Assembly (NCBI GenBank): GCA_940337035.1
Contig: CALNHX010002695.1
Location: 62,001 to 126,000, forward strand
Length of the DNA stretch: 64,000 bases
DNA from: Agriotes lineatus
Taxonomy: Eukaryota > Arthropoda > Insecta > Coleoptera > Elateridae
Reading direction: 5' to 3'
In this document: positions 54,690 through 64,000 of the stretch, in pieces
Layout of the letters: the number at the start of each line of letters is the position of its first letter
Position numbering within the stretch: the stretch's first letter is position 1
Made by a program: the position numbers and the translations under genes
Notes under the pieces: generated by a model
The model's database searches: none
Told to the model about the DNA's origin: nothing
What the model saw: the letters and a program-made list of their open reading frames with translations, nothing else

Positions 54690-57600
54690 AAATTACAGTC
54701 AGAGAACAACTTGATGATCGGTACGGACCCAAAATCAATCAAAAATTTCAAGAGCTTGAAAAGACCTTAACCAAGCTGGCCTTAGAGGAAAACCACCTTA
54801 AATTACTCTGTAAAGCCCGTGACAACAACGTAGTTCCGAAAGGACTACTTCTATCGGTTCCAATAAACAGCCAAAGAGCAGCCCGGATTGCGAGAAGAGC
54901 GAGCGAAGCACTACTTAGAGAACGAATTAACTATCACCGGTTCTCTAAACAACAACTCAAAGTGCAAATCGAAGACCTTCATACCACCATAAGGAACACG
55001 GTCAGTGAAGAAGACTTTGTGAGTATAGATGCAGCTACAAAGTTAAGTTACAATAAGGCTGGGGAAAAACAAAAACAGGTATACCTACGAAAGCTGGATC
55101 AATTAATCAAGAACAAGAAACAAGCAAAAACTAGAGGAAATACCGTCATAAATATATCCAGCAGACAACTGGACGAAACTGAAAAGATGGTACTAGAGAA
55201 GGGACTAAATTATGCGGTAACGCCAAGGTATATTCCAAAATTCGATCTCATAAGCGCCGTTGAGGAAACATCAGCACGCCTAAAGCCAGAAGAGGCAGAA
55301 GAGTATCGATGGAGAGCAAGGGAAGCCCTTGAGCCATCAAGGAGAATTAAACCTAATCTCACCAGAGCAGATATTAGAGCGACCAAAGTTCTAAAAGACG
55401 AAGCTACCATCAAGATACTACCTGTAGACAATTGCAATGCAACAGTGATCATGGATTCAAACACCCACTCAGAGAACATCCAAGACCTGATTAACGCGGG
55501 AGAATACAAGAAACTTCCCACAAACCCAACACCGAAGGTCGAACAGAAAATATACCAGACGTTGTATAAACACAAAGAGGAGTTCTCAAACTTCCAGAGA
55601 ATGAAAGTTACTCCGCATTACAGCAAACCGCCTCACCTATACGGTCTACCCAAGATACACAAAGAAGGATTACCCCTAAGACCGATAGTCAGTTCAATAA
55701 ATTCACCATGCCATCCTCTATCAAAGTTCCTGTTAACAATAATATCCCCACTAGTGGCCAAAACAACATCCGCCTTGAAAAATACTGAACAGTTTGTAGA
55801 CAAAATCAAACAAACTCACACAGCTCCGAATGACACGATGGTGAGCTTCGACATAGTAAGCCTCTTCACAAATGTGCCGACAGATGACGTACTAGCAATC
55901 ATCAGAAACAAGTTGGAATTGGATGACACACTTGCCGAACGCACAGATCTACAGGTAGATACAATAATGGAGCTGTTAACGATCTGCATTAAGACCACAT
56001 ACTTCCAAGCAGACGAGCAGTTCTACCAACAAGAGTTCGGAGTGGCCATGGGATCTCCACTATCTCCAGTAGTCAGCAACATCTACATGGAAGACTTTGA
56101 AGAACGAGCTATATCTCAATATGGGAACAAGCCTAGTCTATGGCTGCGATACGTAGATGATACGTTCGTAATATGGCCCCATGGAAGAGAGACACTGGAC
56201 GGCTTTCTGAAACATCTCAATAATCAAGCCCGATCAATTAAGTTCACAATGGAAATAGAATCGGAAGGCAAACTCCCATACCTAAACGTACTAGTCCAGA
56301 AGAATGGTGACACGGTACAAACAAAGGTATATCGAAAACCAACCCATACGGGGAGATACCTACACAATTCTAACCACCACAATAGCGTGAAACGTGGCGT
56401 CGCGAGACGCCTATACCGGGTGCTGACTTGCGCGACGCACCATAGGAATTTGCATAGTAAATTCTTTATGTTCAATTATTTGCTCCCCTAATTATTTTAG
56501 AGCTTAAGTGTAAATACATTTTTTGTAGAGACAAAAATACTGCACCCATTCATACTGTTGCTAACAATTTTTCATTTTCCGGAACTGAAGAAATGCAAAA
56601 AACAAACTAGCATTTTCACAAAAATCAGTGATGCCATGGAATTATTGAAACAAGCCAATGCCAACGCAAATGCGTGCGGAGCGACAATATGTGTTGTTTG
56701 TTGTCATTGATGTTTCATTATTAATTATGTTCTGCTTAATGTCTCTAAGGTACCTAGACCTTGTCCATAACAAAAATGGTTTTACGAGTATGGTGGACGT
56801 TCGTTAACTAAGCTCCTTGTTTATTGTAAAATATCCGTATCGGCAAATTCCAAACAGTACAACCATTAAAAGACTAATTTATTTTAAGTTTAAACTACAG
56901 GCACGTTATTAAATAATTGTAGGTGTAATAATGAGGTTCAGAACTTACACCAAAACGAGAAAAACGACAATAAATTCAATCTTTTGACGGCAGTGACTGG
57001 ATAATCGCCCCGCACGCACTTGCGTTGGCATTGGCTTGTTTCAATAATTCCATGGCATCACTGATTCTTGTAAAATGCTAGTTTGATTATTTGTATTCCT
57101 TCGGTTCTGGAAAATGAAAAATTGTTAGCAACAGTATGAATGGATGCAGTATTTTTTTCTCTACAAAAAATGTATTTACAGTTTATCTCTAAAATAATTA
57201 GGGGAGCAAATAATTGAACATAAAGAATTTACTATGCAAATTCCTATGGTGCGTCGCCCAAGTCAGCACCCGGTATAGCCGAGCCAAGACCATATGCTCG
57301 GAGGAAGAAGACCTTAAACGGGAAATTGAGATAATCACAGAAATGCTGCAAGCTAATGGCTACCCGAAAAGAACTCTAAACCAAACGCTAAAAGAGATGG
57401 ACAGAAATACAACACCGGCAGAGGATGAGAAAATGGAGCCAACAACTCAGAACGAAGATTAGAGTTCAAAGAACTGTAGCTACAGCGTACCGTGCGAGTG
57501 TGGAAGGCAATACAAAGTGGAAACACAACGACCCCTACGAGTGAGATTTTCGGAACACCGCAAAAATATTAGAAAGGACGAAACCATCAAATCCAAGATC

Positions 57601-57795
57601 GCAGAACACGTCTAGAACGAAGAGCACCACATACAATGGGATAACGCATCAATTGTAGCTAAAGAGGAAAACAGGTTCCGTAGGAAGTTGAAAGAAGCTA
57701 CATACATAGCGCTGGCAGTAGAACCAATGAGCCAGGCTAGCATGGAACTAAAGCCCATTTGGATGTCACTACTGCGCAGAGAATTAGAAAAATAG
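54690..57795 (+). pseudogene. Penelope reverse transcriptase with GIY-YIG-like C-terminus, interrupted
   Basis: The frame is open from about 54,690 (EQLDDRYGPKINQKFQELEK) with no clear ATG; the first convenient in-frame GTG is 54,962. RT motifs: LRPIVSSINSPCHPLSKFL, FDIVSLFTNVP (first Asp), GVAMGSPLSPVVSNIYME, LRYVDDTFVIW (catalytic pair), LPYLNVLVQ. At RRLY the frame enters a MITE (56,416-57,273). Removing it with one TA restores RRLYSRAKTICS. Downstream, in-frame TAG codons occur at 57,460 and 57,613. The C-terminal CSYSVPCECGRQY, then RPLRVRFSEHRKNI and KIAEHV, resembles the GIY-YIG nuclease with its GIY degraded to CSY and YIG to YKV. The linker zinc region appears shortened. Confidence 0.88.
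56416..57273. mobile_element. 858-bp MITE (CCGGGTGCTGACTTGCGCG), TA target site, copy 2
   Basis: Sibling of 35,717-36,577 with the same ends and interior, flanked by TA (56,414-56,415; 57,274-57,275). The insertion splits a Tyr codon of the Penelope RT. Open frames that run into the MITE at both edges are chance extensions. Confidence 0.93.
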
Positions 57796-57851
57796 TCTAC
57801 TGCGCATACAGCGATGAGATATATATAAGTTTAGAACTAAAATATATAACT

Positions 57852-57935
57852 GATCTGGTGGCCTAGTGGTTAGAGTGGCAGACTAGTAATCACAGCGATC
57901 AACGATCCTGGGTTCAAACTTCGGGGGAGGCATAA
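57852..57935 (+). other. tRNA-Thr-like sequence next to the Penelope 3' end
   Basis: GTGGCCTAGTGGTTAGAGTG resembles an A box, CTAGTAA resembles the anticodon loop of tRNA-Thr(AGU), and GGGTTCAAACTTC resembles a B box with one mismatch. Stems pair poorly, so this is a decayed tRNA or SINE head. Confidence 0.45.
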
Positions 57936-57960
57936 ATTTACGTAGAAAAACGTACAATAT

Positions 57961-58085
57961 CAGTCCTCAGGACTAACCAGGAACACCTGAAGAAGGGAGT
58001 AGATCAAAACTCCCGAAACGTTGTGTGATATACACCCTAGCCAGTGGAAAAAGTCCGGTAAAATATATAATAATAGACCACTGCC
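57961..58085 (+). repeat. Penelope 3' terminal repeat with hammerhead-like core
   Basis: Contains CTGAAGA (57,987-57,993), a perfect stem GGGAG/CTCCC (57,995-57,999 and 58,010-58,014), then GAAAC (58,015-58,019). This is the conserved order of a hammerhead ribozyme core (CUGA-x-GA, stem II, GAAA). Hammerhead motifs are described in Penelope terminal repeats. I could not place the cleavage site and stem III unambiguously. Confidence 0.6.
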
Positions 58086-58249
58086 AAAAAAAAAGACATT
58101 CAGAGAACAGCAGTCTTATAAGTCGTAGTTTTGCATTTTGCAACATTTGTTTTCAGGACATTATACTATTTAACGCGCCCGCACATCTTGATGCTTTTAT
58201 TAACCTTGATTTAATTTTTTGTGTGTAATTTAAGTTTTCAGAGATTAAT

Positions 58250-58650
58250 GTTCCTAAGAAAGTAAACTCCTTAACTTGGTCTATTCTCAAATCTTAATAT
58301 TACGGCATTATTATTGATTTCTTCAATTTTTCCACTACTTCTTTGTTGAAGTTGCTGAATATTGTAGAGTGGAAGTTGAAAAATGATTTTCTTTAAAATA
58401 TGGCCACAGAAGAAAATCGCAGGGAGTTAAGTTACAATACCTCGGAGGCCACACTGCAGGCATGTTTTGACTAATAAGTCTGTTTTTGTAAAACTCTCCA
58501 AGTAAATTAAAATGTTCTTGTGTTGTGTGAAGTCTTGCCCCAGCTTATTGAAAGTAACCCTTTTGTAATTCATCGTCACATAACTCTTCCAAAAATGGCG
58601 ACAAAATTTCAGTACGATATGGTTGTGCATTTAACGAACCTAAAATTTGA
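58250..58650 (-). pseudogene. Mariner/Tc-like transposase C-terminal fragment
   Basis: Minus-strand frames read EILSPFLEELCDDELQKGYF, then GARLHTTQEHFNLLGEFYKN, then RLISQNMPAVWPPRYCNLTP and CDFLLWPYFKENHF. This is the pattern QDGAxxHxAR...WPPRSPDLTPxDFFLWGYLK of insect DDE/DDD transposases, with the second and third acidic positions at the GA and TPCD blocks. Stops and a lost N-terminus show it is dead. Confidence 0.65.
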
Positions 58651-58934
58651 ATTATTAAAATAAAATTGAATCGTTTTGCTGCACTTAATTATCTTAAAAA
58701 AATATAGGACCTATAACTCTTCTTTTACTAATTGCACCCCAAACCCCGGTTTGTTGTGGCTGAAGCGGTGATCTAAACTTCGAGTGGCTTTAGATTTTCA
58801 TATGAGAAACGTCTTCAGCTTGGTTTACCGTGAGGCCGGATCAGCTTTGGGAGTTGCGTGGTGTGGATTCTCAGATAGATAGCCACTCATTTTCCATGTC
58901 ATAAACAAGAATTTTGATGTGAAAAACCCCCTAT

Positions 58935-60775
58935 TCCACTTCCATTGTTTCACTGGTAGTATCTGAATCACTATCAATACCTGATTCCGACTCAGATTCC
59001 TCCAATGAAATAATGAAAGGTGGAATGTTTTCAAACGAAATATTTCCCATATGTTTCGCCCAGTCTTCCGAAATAATTTTTTCCCAATGATCACAATAAT
59101 TTTGCCACATGTCGGAGGTACACTTTGAAAGAGCTTCAAGCCATAAATGCTTAACCTTATCCTTGGATGAAAGCTTAGAATTTACCTATATGCTTGTTGT
59201 AGTTTTACAGAACCCCTTTGCCATTTCAATAGTACGGAGGTAATCTAAAAACCTCATGACCATTCTTTTTCAAAAATTCGTCAGTCACGTAACGTTTCTA
59301 ATTGTCTTTCCTAAAAGGTTGAATTCAACTCCAAAGATGTTTTTTTGTAGTTTTGCCCTCAATTTTGATATTGTGTTTAATCAACCAATCCTGCATCGGA
59401 TCCTTCTTCCAATTAAGTGAGGGTAACTTTTCCAACCGCACCGAATGATACGGTGCATTGTCCAAGATTACCACACATTTACCAGGAATTGTATTCAGAG
59501 CACGAAGTAATTGATTAACCACCCAATTTTGAAAAACCTCCCCGTTCATGGTTTTGTGATAATCCAAGGTGTAGTACTAACTCACAATTTGAAAATTCCC
59601 TGACTTTTCCAGGTTTTTCAAGATTGTTCAGAAAATTTTTACATACATACATACATACATACTCTAAAAGTAAATTTTTACGAGAAAGTAGAACAACAGG
59701 CAAGCTATTAGATAAACGAAGACAAGTATGTCTAACGTACCTACGTACACCTGCTGCCAAGAAGCTTCCCGCACATAGCCTGATTTTGCGCAATTTGAAC
59801 GTACTTACTACGTTTACATGATGCTCTGGAAGCAAGACAAGTCCAGATAATCCGGTTACACGGTGCCTCTCGAATCGAATAAACTTTTGAAAAAGTAGTT
59901 TATCGTTTTAATTAATTTTCCCTGACTTTTTTTATAAATTAAGCAAATTCCCTAACTTTTCCCTGATTCCAGAGTTAGAATGTAATTCCCTGACTTTTCC
60001 AGGTTTTCCAGAAAGTATACACCCTGGATAATCCCTATCGTTATTAGTTGAAGTTAATAATAAATCACACCCTTCCAAAAACCCAAATTTAGTTCCCGCA
60101 TGCAAAACAGTGAAACGCTTTTCCTCCGATTTAATTTTAGATGGATTACTTTTAATTTCAGAATCGGGTACCCATTGTCGGACGCTGGATCCATTTTGAT
60201 AAATCCAAGTTTCGTCCAGGTACACGAATATTATATTTTCACTAGAATTGGTATTGCAAGAATATCCTCAAATAAGTAATTTTGGATGCAACATGTTTCT
60301 ATTCACATAGAATTTTACTTCCCTTTACATGTTTGTATTTATAACCAATTGATTTTAGAATATTATATAAAGTCGTTTTTCCCTTATCGAATTCGAAATT
60401 TTCACGTGTGTCCTTTAATAGTCTAGCCAAAGTAAAGTGCTCATTTTTTAAGTTATAATTCCAAATGAAACGTTGCAAATATTCCCGAAATGCAAAATTT
60501 TTATAGTATGTATCATTTTTAGGTCATGGACAAAAAGGTTTAATTTCAAAATTGTCCCGCCCAATAATATTTCTAATAGTTCTTTCAGATACCTACAACA
60601 GTACAAAGCCCAAAATTAAACCAACAGTTAAGTTTTATGCATAAATACTTACGTCCCAAATGTCACTAAGCCGAGCAAAGATTTCCGTTTCACTGAGGTC
60701 TGGCCTGTCGGCTTTAAAATGCCTGTAGGCCTTTCTAATTTTTAGTTTTGTGTCATCTTTAAAGACTTTTGGCAT
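58935..60775 (-). pseudogene. DDE transposase-like gene with one intron, interrupted by a hAT MITE
   Basis: Exon 1 60,653-60,775 starts MPKVFKDDTKLKIRKAYRHF (helix-turn-helix). A 60-bp GT-AG intron (60,593-60,652) follows, then VSERTIRNIIGRDNF, YLQRFIWNYNLKNEHFTLAR, TLYNILKSIGYKYKHV, then the catalytic part FVYLDETWIYQNGSSVRQWV (first Asp), KRFTVLHAGTKFGFLEGCDL, VVILDNAPYHSVRL (second Asp) and FRLPPYY...TIEMA (region of the final Glu, frameshifted). The Ser/Glu-rich tail ends EESESESGIDSDTTSETMEV. Stops at about 60,523 and 60,285, and frameshifts near 59,325, make it a pseudogene. It is a Tc1/IS630-type DDE protein. Confidence 0.75.
59566..60026. mobile_element. 461-bp hAT-type MITE, perfect 8-bp target duplication
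   Basis: GATAATCC is duplicated at 59,558-59,565 and 60,027-60,034. The inverted ends are AAGGTGTAGTAC and GTATACACCCTG. The interior carries repeated TCCCTGACTTTTCCAGG motifs and a CATA microsatellite (about 59,641-59,661). Excision with one GATAATCC restores the transposase frame NNDRDYHKTMNGE. An 8-bp duplication is diagnostic of hAT. Confidence 0.92.
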
Positions 60776-60839
60776 ATTTGCTTTAGGATTACAATTTGTT
60801 GACAGCTAGGTATCCATGACGCCGATGTCTATAAATAGT

Positions 60840-61803
60840 AGGTGGCGCAAAAGTCCTCACTCGATTAGAGACCCTGTATATTAAAAATCTTAATATACAG
60901 GGTCTCTACACTCGATTTCCTAAGACAGTAACTTTGTTTGTAAATAAAAAAATCGGTTCTGTCTGTTGATTATGCTTATTTAGACGTTTAATTTTCTTCC
61001 ATTAAGTCGCGAAGACAATATCGGTCAAGTGGTCACCGCCAGAGTTGATGCACATTCGGGGTCGTTTAACAGCATTTTCCATGACTTCTCAAAATTTCTG
61101 GCGATAAATTCTCCACTTCTAGTCAGATGTTCTCCTTTAGGGCCGCCAAGATCTGTGGCTTATTCGTATAGACCTGTGACTTTAGAAAACCAAAAAGAAA
61201 GGAGTCTGGAAGGTCAAATTGGGCGATCTTAAGGGACAGTTCAAATCTCCAAAACGAGAGATTGAGTGGCAGGGAAAAGCTTGTTTCAGAATATCCACTG
61301 TCGCTCGTGCTATGTGTGCGGTTGCACTTTGTACGAAAACATCTTCAAGTCTTTCACCGAAATTTGCTGTAAAGACCGTGTACTGATGCCCAATTGCGTG
61401 GTCCGTCGTCTGGTTGATGTTTGAAGGTCCTCTTGAACATCTGCAGCCACATCAGCGATACTCTCGACTGAACGGCTACTCTGGAGCCGGCCTCGTCTGC
61501 AACTGTCCCATGTTGAGCCAGTCTCCTTGAAGCAAGCGTTTAACCCCACAGTGTTTGCCCAGTTGATCTCACACGACCAGGAAATCGATGACGAAATTCA
61601 CGTTGAGCCAAAACTACTAACCTACTATTTGTCAAAATCATTGACACAATTATTCCGCGTTCTTGCGGAGTATAGCAATCCATGGTTTGTCTACGTGTAT
61701 TCTGCTTCTCTTTACTTCACGAATGTCAAAGTCGCAATGACATAAGACGCCATTTACGAAAATGAGAGCATCTTCCGATAGAGTGATTACTTTTGCGCCA
61801 CCT
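60840..61803 (-). mobile_element. Mariner-like element, internally deleted
   Basis: Inverted ends AGGTGGCGCAAAAGTCCTCA on the left and the inverse of AGGTGGCGCAAAAGTAATCA on the right. The interior on the minus strand encodes the transposase N-terminus (SVESIADVAADVQEDLQTST, then QLGISTRSLQQI and DLKMFSYKVQ, 61,310-61,510) joined to the C-terminus (FDLPDSFLFGFLKSQVYTNK, then CINSGGD, about 61,010-61,220). The central catalytic region is deleted. A small perfect hairpin (60,868-60,909, AGAGACCCTGTATATTAA and its inverse) sits inside the left end. Confidence 0.8.
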
Positions 61804-61984
61804 GTTATTATGCCTAGTGGCAAACAAAGTATGAAAGGACTGGCAACATTGTACGTTTAACCTCAAAATGTCAAATTAGACACTTTCGTAAGCCTCTTGT
61901 ACATAACAGCTCATTTTGACAAAGTGTCAGAAAGAGATTCTAGGGAGTTTTCATTATGACTGAGCAACAAGAGCTCACAACTAT

Positions 61985-62275
61985 GTCAAATTCGAGGTTA
62001 TCAGGTTAGGTTTGGCGTCAGTTTTGACTCAAACTGATGCAAAACCTAACCTGCAACCTCGAATTTAACATAACGGTGAGCTCTTGTCATAATGACTTAC
62101 AGTGCCACCAACTTTAAAATTTACTATAGGCTACTAATTTTAAAATAATTGTAACTAAAATGTCAATAAATGACCTTCCTGCAACGTGAAAAAAATAGTA
62201 TATGCAACTCGGAGAGAATGCTATTTTGCTTCAGTGCAATTTCTCTGTCATTGCATAATCTACTATTATTTTAAA
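61985..62275. mobile_element. MITE fragment related to the 49,665-50,188 insertion
   Basis: Shares ATGACTTACAGTGCCACCAA, CTACTAATTTTAAAATAATT, CAACTCGGAGAGAATGCTAT and TTGCATAATCTACTATT with the insertion in the gypsy integrase. It also carries the hairpin module (CTATGTCAAATTCGAGG and CCTCGAATTTAACATA around a short loop). Left end unresolved. Confidence 0.75.
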
Positions 62276-62508
62276 AGGTAATATAAACCGTAATTTTATT
62301 GAAAAAGAAACATCACAAATAACAACAGGGCATGTAAACTGCAATGTTAATACCATTTGATCAACAGAACTTCCTGCGTAGAATATATTATGTTTTTACA
62401 TACTCAGTAACATTGCACGTTATAATAAACTCCCTGTATGTAGCATATGCTCCTGCTTTCTACACTCACCAGTTATAACGTTCTCAAACAAAAAGCAGAA
62501 ATGATTAA

Positions 62509-63825
62509 CCCTGGAACTTTACACTGGGGTCAGAAATACCCAGTGCACCAATGTTCTTCTTAGAACTAGTGTTTCATGCCAGGGTGTCACCACTCCATGT
62601 AAATTTAGTTGTTGCTGAGCTGTGTTAGGTGGTGAATCGTATGTGCCATTGTATGCAATAGGTGCGTTACTATATTTATATTTTGTTCTGAACGGGTATT
62701 ACAGACCCATGTGTAGAACACGTAAAGTACGTTTTTTTTCTATAATAATTTTCAAGTTCAACTTTCTAGGGGATAAGTTGCATTCCTGCAGGGTCCCTAG
62801 TTTTAATAATGTTGGTACATAGATTTTTAGTTTTTTTTCCACAGATATGTCATAATAGTGGGTAAAACGAACGGCATAGTAAAATATTGCAAATTTATTA
62901 ATTATTAAACTTACAATATTTGAAAATAAACATAATGAACGTTTGATGATGATGATGATTCCATGTTTTGTCAAGAGTTCAAATTAAGAAACTTTGACAT
63001 TCAAAATTGACACATAACCATAATTTTGAAAAAAGTTCTACCAACACGAGGTATAAAAATTTCCTAGCGTTTTACTCACATATCTACCAACATTGTAACA
63101 CTTTGACATTTATTATTAAAAAAAAAGTACTTTATATCTGTTTTGTTTCTGCGCGTTGATTTGTGAGTGTAATGGCATCTTCCAACTATTAAAATTGACA
63201 TCCATTGACTGAGGCAGAGTTGGAATGACTTTGATAGAACCGCATTTAAGGGCAAGATTGGGAAATTTCTATATTGCGCAAACAACTACAGATGAGAATT
63301 GCAGGTATATTAGGGGTTGGTAATCTTGAAGAGATAAATGTCCAGACTACTCTCTGTAAAATAGGTAGCTGCAGTTTCTGTAAAAGGGGGAAGGGCAGAA
63401 AAACCAATTTTGTTTGCCTCTCTTGTCGTAAACCATATTGTATGCAACATAGAGCTAAATTATGTCGAAATTGTCAACTCAATGTTTAGGAACCTGGATA
63501 AGCAAAACTTTACTATGTATGAGGTTGCTATTTCGTTATTTGTTAGACAGAGTCTTTCTAAGCAGTATTTCTTTAGTTAGAATAATTTTTCTTTTGTTTC
63601 AATAATTTTTTAAAGTAAATACGTTAATTTTAGGTTGTTTTCACACATATTTTATTAAAATCAAGTTTCCGTTTAAGGAAAATAGTTTCTTTTTTCACAT
63701 AACTTGTACTTGATTGTATTCGTCTCAAACTGAATTTAAAAAAAATTTTAATTAATAAAGCAACAAATATTAGGGGGACCCGTGTGAAGTGTATTAATAA
63801 AAAAAACAAGTGTGATGTTACAGGG
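62509..63825 (+). mobile_element. piggyBac element, internally deleted, TTAA target site
   Basis: Flanked by TTAA (62,505-62,508; 63,826-63,829). The terminal inverted repeats CCCTGGAACTTTACAC and CCCTGTAACATCACAC match at 13 of 16 positions, and TGGGGTCAGAAATACCCAGT near the left end is typical of piggyBac subterminal sequence. Only the transposase C-terminus remains (63,270-63,489). Confidence 0.85.
63273..63489 (+). pseudogene. piggyBac transposase C-terminal Cys-rich domain
   Basis: RKQLQMRIAGILGVG, then C-x2-C (CSFC), K-x-R-K-T-N-F-V-C-x2-C, Y-C-x3-H and C-x2-C (CRNC), ending at a stop at 63,489. This is the cross-brace zinc domain that binds the transposon ends in piggyBac transposases. 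The catalytic DDD domain is absent, and a frameshifted trace (EPHLRARLGNFYIAQ) precedes it. Confidence 0.75.
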
Positions 63826-63829
63826 TTAA

Positions 63830-64000
63830 GGCAACGCTTCCCCCGAATGTTCTAAGAAGTGCTAATTTGCATAAATACCTGCGAGTTGAATTATATCCAC
63901 CACTAGTGCAGCAAGCAAAATTTCATAAAATCACATACAGATGTGAACTGGCAATTATTACTTTTAAAATTGGCAATTTTGCTATTGTTTCGTGTGTAGA
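63830..64000. other. Unassigned right end
   Basis: Sequence after the piggyBac right TTAA. No gene or repeat recognised. Confidence 0.5.

Larger units (their letters stand above)
54567..58090 (+). mobile_element. Penelope-like element
   Basis: RT of Penelope type plus a C-terminal GIY-YIG-like remnant, flanked by related terminal repeats (54,610-54,685 and 57,961-58,085; shared CAGTGGAAAAAGTCCGGTAA and TAATAGACCACTGCC). It truncates the gypsy LTR and is itself split by a MITE. Direct terminal repeats and the RT-endonuclease order are hallmarks of the group. Confidence 0.88.

Noticed and set aside
57214..57462. An 82-codon ORF starting inside the MITE and running into the Penelope C-terminus
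   Set aside because: It starts in the MITE inverted repeat; the true reading crosses from the RT when the MITE is removed.
61029..61232. Plus-strand 67-codon ORF
   Set aside because: Antisense shadow of the mariner-like transposase C-terminus on the minus strand.

Overview
The window looks like repeat-dominated, AT-rich eukaryotic DNA, most likely from an insect. The grounds are one spliced host gene with short GT-AG introns (a dysbindin orthologue), an intact tRNA-Leu(UAA), tRNA-derived SINEs, and a set of transposons typical of insects: Jockey-like LINE, copia, a gypsy of Osvaldo type, Penelope, piggyBac, mariner/Tc1-like, hAT and Crypton-like. The order cannot be fixed from the sequence. 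There are no operons or other prokaryotic features.

Layout. 1-13,830: a degenerate Jockey-like LINE (ORF1 with zinc knuckles, AP-endonuclease, RT) broken first by a head-to-head pair of almost identical copia elements (2,385-10,628) and then by a 1.8-kb inverted-repeat DNA element (11,478-13,294) that itself holds a SINE with a perfect 13-bp target duplication. 14,163-14,494: a second SINE family. 17,798-19,871 (minus): dysbindin, three exons, 237 codons. 21,813-22,080: a 268-bp near-perfect palindrome, followed by a Crypton-like pseudogene fragment.

22,690-41,092 is the most unusual part: one large nested palindrome. The left arm (22,690-31,983) and right arm (34,236-41,092) are reverse complements around a 2.25-kb spacer. 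The left arm alone carries a second, 2.9-kb palindrome (26,248-29,158) with two mirror copies of a unit made of an intact tRNA-Leu(UAA) gene plus a 255-codon ORF. Both arms carry an 87-bp minisatellite built on a CGCCGAA motif that is open on both strands. Each arm has its own later MITE insertions, so the arms have existed separately for some time.

41,093-64,000 is a nested transposon graveyard: MITEs, Penelope terminal repeats with a hammerhead-like core, broken DDE transposases, and a PIN/XPG-like nuclease pseudogene cut by a gypsy element (LTR 45,960-47,351, second LTR from 53,679). That second LTR is cut by a Penelope-like element (to about 58,085), which is cut by a TA-flanked MITE. A spliced DDE transposase pseudogene with a hAT MITE follows, then an internally deleted mariner-like element and a TTAA-flanked piggyBac remnant.

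Apart from dysbindin, the tRNA-Leu genes, the 255-codon ORF and the minus-strand copia polyprotein, nearly every coding trace here is broken. All calls come from reading the sequence; no database search was made.
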